DNA from: Chitinophaga pinensis
GTDB taxonomy: Bacteria; Bacteroidota; Bacteroidia; Flavobacteriales_D; Crocinitomicaceae
DNA: 8,885 nt
Direction: 5' to 3'
NCBI GenBank assembly: GCA_945861175.1
Contig: CAMATR010000042.1
Span: 1 to 8,885 of the forward strand
Of the stretch, positions 7,125 through 8,885 are shown in pieces (the first letter of the stretch is position 1; the number at the start of each line of letters is the position of its first letter). Below the pieces are notes generated by a model that was not told the origin of the DNA, searched no databases, and was given only the letters and a program-made list of their open reading frames with translations. The position numbers and the translations under genes are program-made.

Positions 7125-7922
7125 ATGGCGATGCAACAAAAACTGGAAAAGACAATGAAGGGAATAGAGGTAGCTATATCAAAATTGACAAATGGCTCCC
7201 TAACAATCGAGGACATGGATGCATTGGTTAATAATGCACATTCACTCTATGAAACATCTTTGATTCTGCGCTATAAAGCATATGAAACGAAAGTTTTTGG
7301 ATCTGTTGAAAGTCAAGAATTAGCACCAACAATTCAGGAGATAGATAAAACTTCCTATAGTGACCAGATAATTCCAAGGATAGAAGAACCTGAGCTTCCA
7401 CAAATAGAATTCAGTTTATTTGATGTTGCAGACGAAACGGAAAACCACGAAGTGGAGCATGCAGTAGAACAGGAAGAAGAGTCAATAGAAGCACCTCAGA
7501 TTGAAGAGGTATGGGTTATTAATGAAACCATCGTCGAAGTTGAAAACGAAATAAATGAACAGGAATCAGAGATTGAAGCAACTTTCGACATGGAAAAGTC
7601 AGGTTCTCATGAAATAGGAGCCAAAGACGAGTTCATGGAGAAATTCAATGCTATTGATCCTTCAATTGCCAATCAGATTGCGATGTCTCGACTAGATACC
7701 TTAATCGGTTCATTTGGATTAAACGAGCGTTTACAATTTATCAATGAGCTTTTTGATGGTTCAAGCGAGGAATTTTCCGAAGCAATTAAAACAATTGATT
7801 CTTTGCCAGGTCAGCATGAGGCATTGTCTAGAGCCTCCTCTTTGGCTACCCAATATAATTGGGATAAAGACAGTGAAACAGTCGAGGATTTTGTTTTGAA
7901 GATTAAACGTCGCCATGCCTAA
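7125..7922 (+). CDS. Uncharacterised acidic three-part protein; XseB-like N-terminus, Bacteroidota-type C-terminal helical domain
   Basis: A 265-residue, probably cytosolic protein with no signal peptide or membrane segment. I do not recognise it as a named protein. Residues about 5-58 form two predicted helices with the pattern MKGIEVAISKLTNGSLTIED then ALVNNAHSLYETSLILRYKA. This resembles the exodeoxyribonuclease VII small subunit (a leucine/isoleucine helix, a KLxxGxLxxED turn and a second helix), but that is a pattern match only. Residues about 86-170 are a Glu-rich, low-complexity, probably disordered linker. Residues about 185-265 are compact and helical (IGSFGLNERLQFINELFDG, then QYNWDKDSETVEDFVLKIKR) and resemble, from memory, a conserved tail of hypothetical Bacteroidota proteins. 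The start could be ATG 7125 or ATG 7131. The 3' end overlaps the M28 peptidase gene by eight bases, so the two are likely co-transcribed. Confidence 0.85.
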   Translation: MAMQQKLEKTMKGIEVAISKLTNGSLTIEDMDALVNNAHSLYETSLILRYKAYETKVFGSVESQELAPTIQEIDKTSYSDQIIPRIEEPELPQIEFSLFDVADETENHEVEHAVEQEEESIEAPQIEEVWVINETIVEVENEINEQESEIEATFDMEKSGSHEIGAKDEFMEKFNAIDPSIANQIAMSRLDTLIGSFGLNERLQFINELFDGSSEEFSEAIKTIDSLPGQHEALSRASSLATQYNWDKDSETVEDFVLKIKRRHA

Positions 7923-8885
7923 ATGGCTTTTGCTTTTTGGTATTTTATTAAGTAATTTACTTATTGGTCAATCCAATGATGTAAGAAGAATCACGGAAGA
8001 ACTTTGTTCCTCAAGATTAAGCGGAAGGGGATATGTTCTAAAAGGAGATTCTTTGGCTTCTGAATTTATTGCTAAAGAGTTTGAGAAGCTTGGTCTAAAA
8101 AAAAAGAAGCAAACTTATTTTCAATCTTTTTATCACGATGTCAATACTTTTCCAGGGGCATTGACTCTTGTTTTAGGTAGTGATACTCTCCTGCCAGGGG
8201 TTGATTATTTGGTAGATCCATCTTGTCCTAGCTTCAAAGGCATATTAAAGCCAAAGTTGTTAAATTATAAAAAGGCGCTGAATCAGGAGTATCTTCAAAA
8301 TTTATTGATAGCTCTTTTAAAAGATAAAGTTTACAATTCTATAGTCTTGGATTATAGAAATTGTCCAAATGATACCTTGAAACAATTGGTTGGCTTGACT
8401 CAAACACTTGCTGGAGTATTGCCGGTTTTCGAATGGACAGATAAAAAATTGACATGGTCAGTTTCATCAGAACAGTTAAATCACCCCCTGATTCAGGTTC
8501 ATTCAAGTGTTGAGTTTTCAGCTGATAATCAAATAAATGTAAACATCGATGCTGCTCTCCATAGAAACTATCAATCCAGGAATGTAATAGGGTATCTACC
8601 AGCGACTAAAAGGGCAAAAAAAACAATCATTGTATCTGCGCATTATGATCATCTAGGACGAATGGGTGCGGCAACTTATTTTCCCGGAGGGAATGACAAT
8701 GCAAGTGGCACCGCCACCATGATCGAAATGGCCAAACAATTGAGTGGAATGGCTCGGAAATACAACTATTTATTTATTTCTTTTGCAGGCGAAGAAGCTG
8801 GATTGGTTGGGTCAAAGTATTATGTTGAACATCCAATTATTCCCCTACCGAAAACACGATTTGTATTGAATTTAGACATTATGGG
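7915..8885 (+). CDS. Secreted M28-family metallopeptidase (3'-partial)
   Basis: An exported zinc aminopeptidase-type enzyme, cut by the right edge after 323 complete codons. The ATG at 7915 gives a clean signal peptide: MPKWLLLFGILLSNLLIG, with likely cleavage before Q19. Residues 20-230 are an N-terminal region with a long insert before the catalytic core; its SSRLSGRGY segment near residue 32 is common in Bacteroidota M28 proteins. The core shows zinc ligands in order: H243 and D245 in SAHYDHLG, bridging D261 in GGNDNASGTATM, catalytic E293 with ligand E294 in FAGEEAGLVGSKYY, and D321 in LNLDIMG. The last histidine ligand should lie just beyond the window. The start overlaps the stop of the preceding gene by eight bases, so translation is probably coupled. 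A run of nine A at 8097-8105 encodes the lysine cluster after residue 61. The family is firm; the substrate (peptides or an aminoacyl compound) is unknown. Confidence 0.92.
   Translation, partial: MPKWLLLFGILLSNLLIGQSNDVRRITEELCSSRLSGRGYVLKGDSLASEFIAKEFEKLGLKKKKQTYFQSFYHDVNTFPGALTLVLGSDTLLPGVDYLVDPSCPSFKGILKPKLLNYKKALNQEYLQNLLIALLKDKVYNSIVLDYRNCPNDTLKQLVGLTQTLAGVLPVFEWTDKKLTWSVSSEQLNHPLIQVHSSVEFSADNQINVNIDAALHRNYQSRNVIGYLPATKRAKKTIIVSAHYDHLGRMGAATYFPGGNDNASGTATMIEMAKQLSGMARKYNYLFISFAGEEAGLVGSKYYVEHPIIPLPKTRFVLNLDIM

Overview
The window reads as chromosomal core and accessory DNA from a low-GC Bacteroidota, most likely a marine or freshwater Flavobacteriales-type organism. The clues are a fused MurF-alanine racemase, a secreted choice-of-anchor L protein ending in a gliding-motility-associated (type IX secretion) sorting domain, AT-rich leaders without Shine-Dalgarno sequences, and promoter-like TAnnTTTG boxes. 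The genus assignment is inference. I found no RNA gene, insertion sequence, CRISPR array or phage gene.

Layout. Positions 1-2063 (minus) hold the first 687 residues of a large modular cell-surface or secreted protein whose C-terminus lies beyond the left edge. A short divergent intergenic region follows, with one candidate -7 box. On the plus strand a cytosolic M20-family dipeptidase (2200-3594, possibly from 2113) is coupled by a TAATG overlap to a small LEA14-like lipoprotein (3594-4067). Converging on that pair with no gap is a minus-strand operon: tdk (6371-6946), then the bifunctional murF-alr gene (4068-6374). These two overlap by four bases, and murF-alr must start with TTG. A 178-bp divergent intergenic region (6947-7124) separates tdk from a plus-strand pair: an uncharacterised 265-residue acidic protein (7125-7922), overlapped by eight bases by a secreted M28-family metallopeptidase (7915-8885) cut by the right edge.

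Functionally, tdk supports thymidine salvage. The MurF-Alr fusion makes D-alanine from L-alanine and adds D-Ala-D-Ala to the UDP-MurNAc-tripeptide, so one polypeptide covers two ends of the D-alanine branch of peptidoglycan synthesis. The M20 and M28 enzymes are cytosolic and exported peptidases respectively. The large leftward protein is a probable type IX secretion substrate. No stretch of more than 300 bases lacks a gene.

Nothing here amounts to a clearly new system. The most useful open points are the 265-residue protein with an XseB-like N-terminus, the compact MurF half with its TTG start, and the gapless convergent gene ends.
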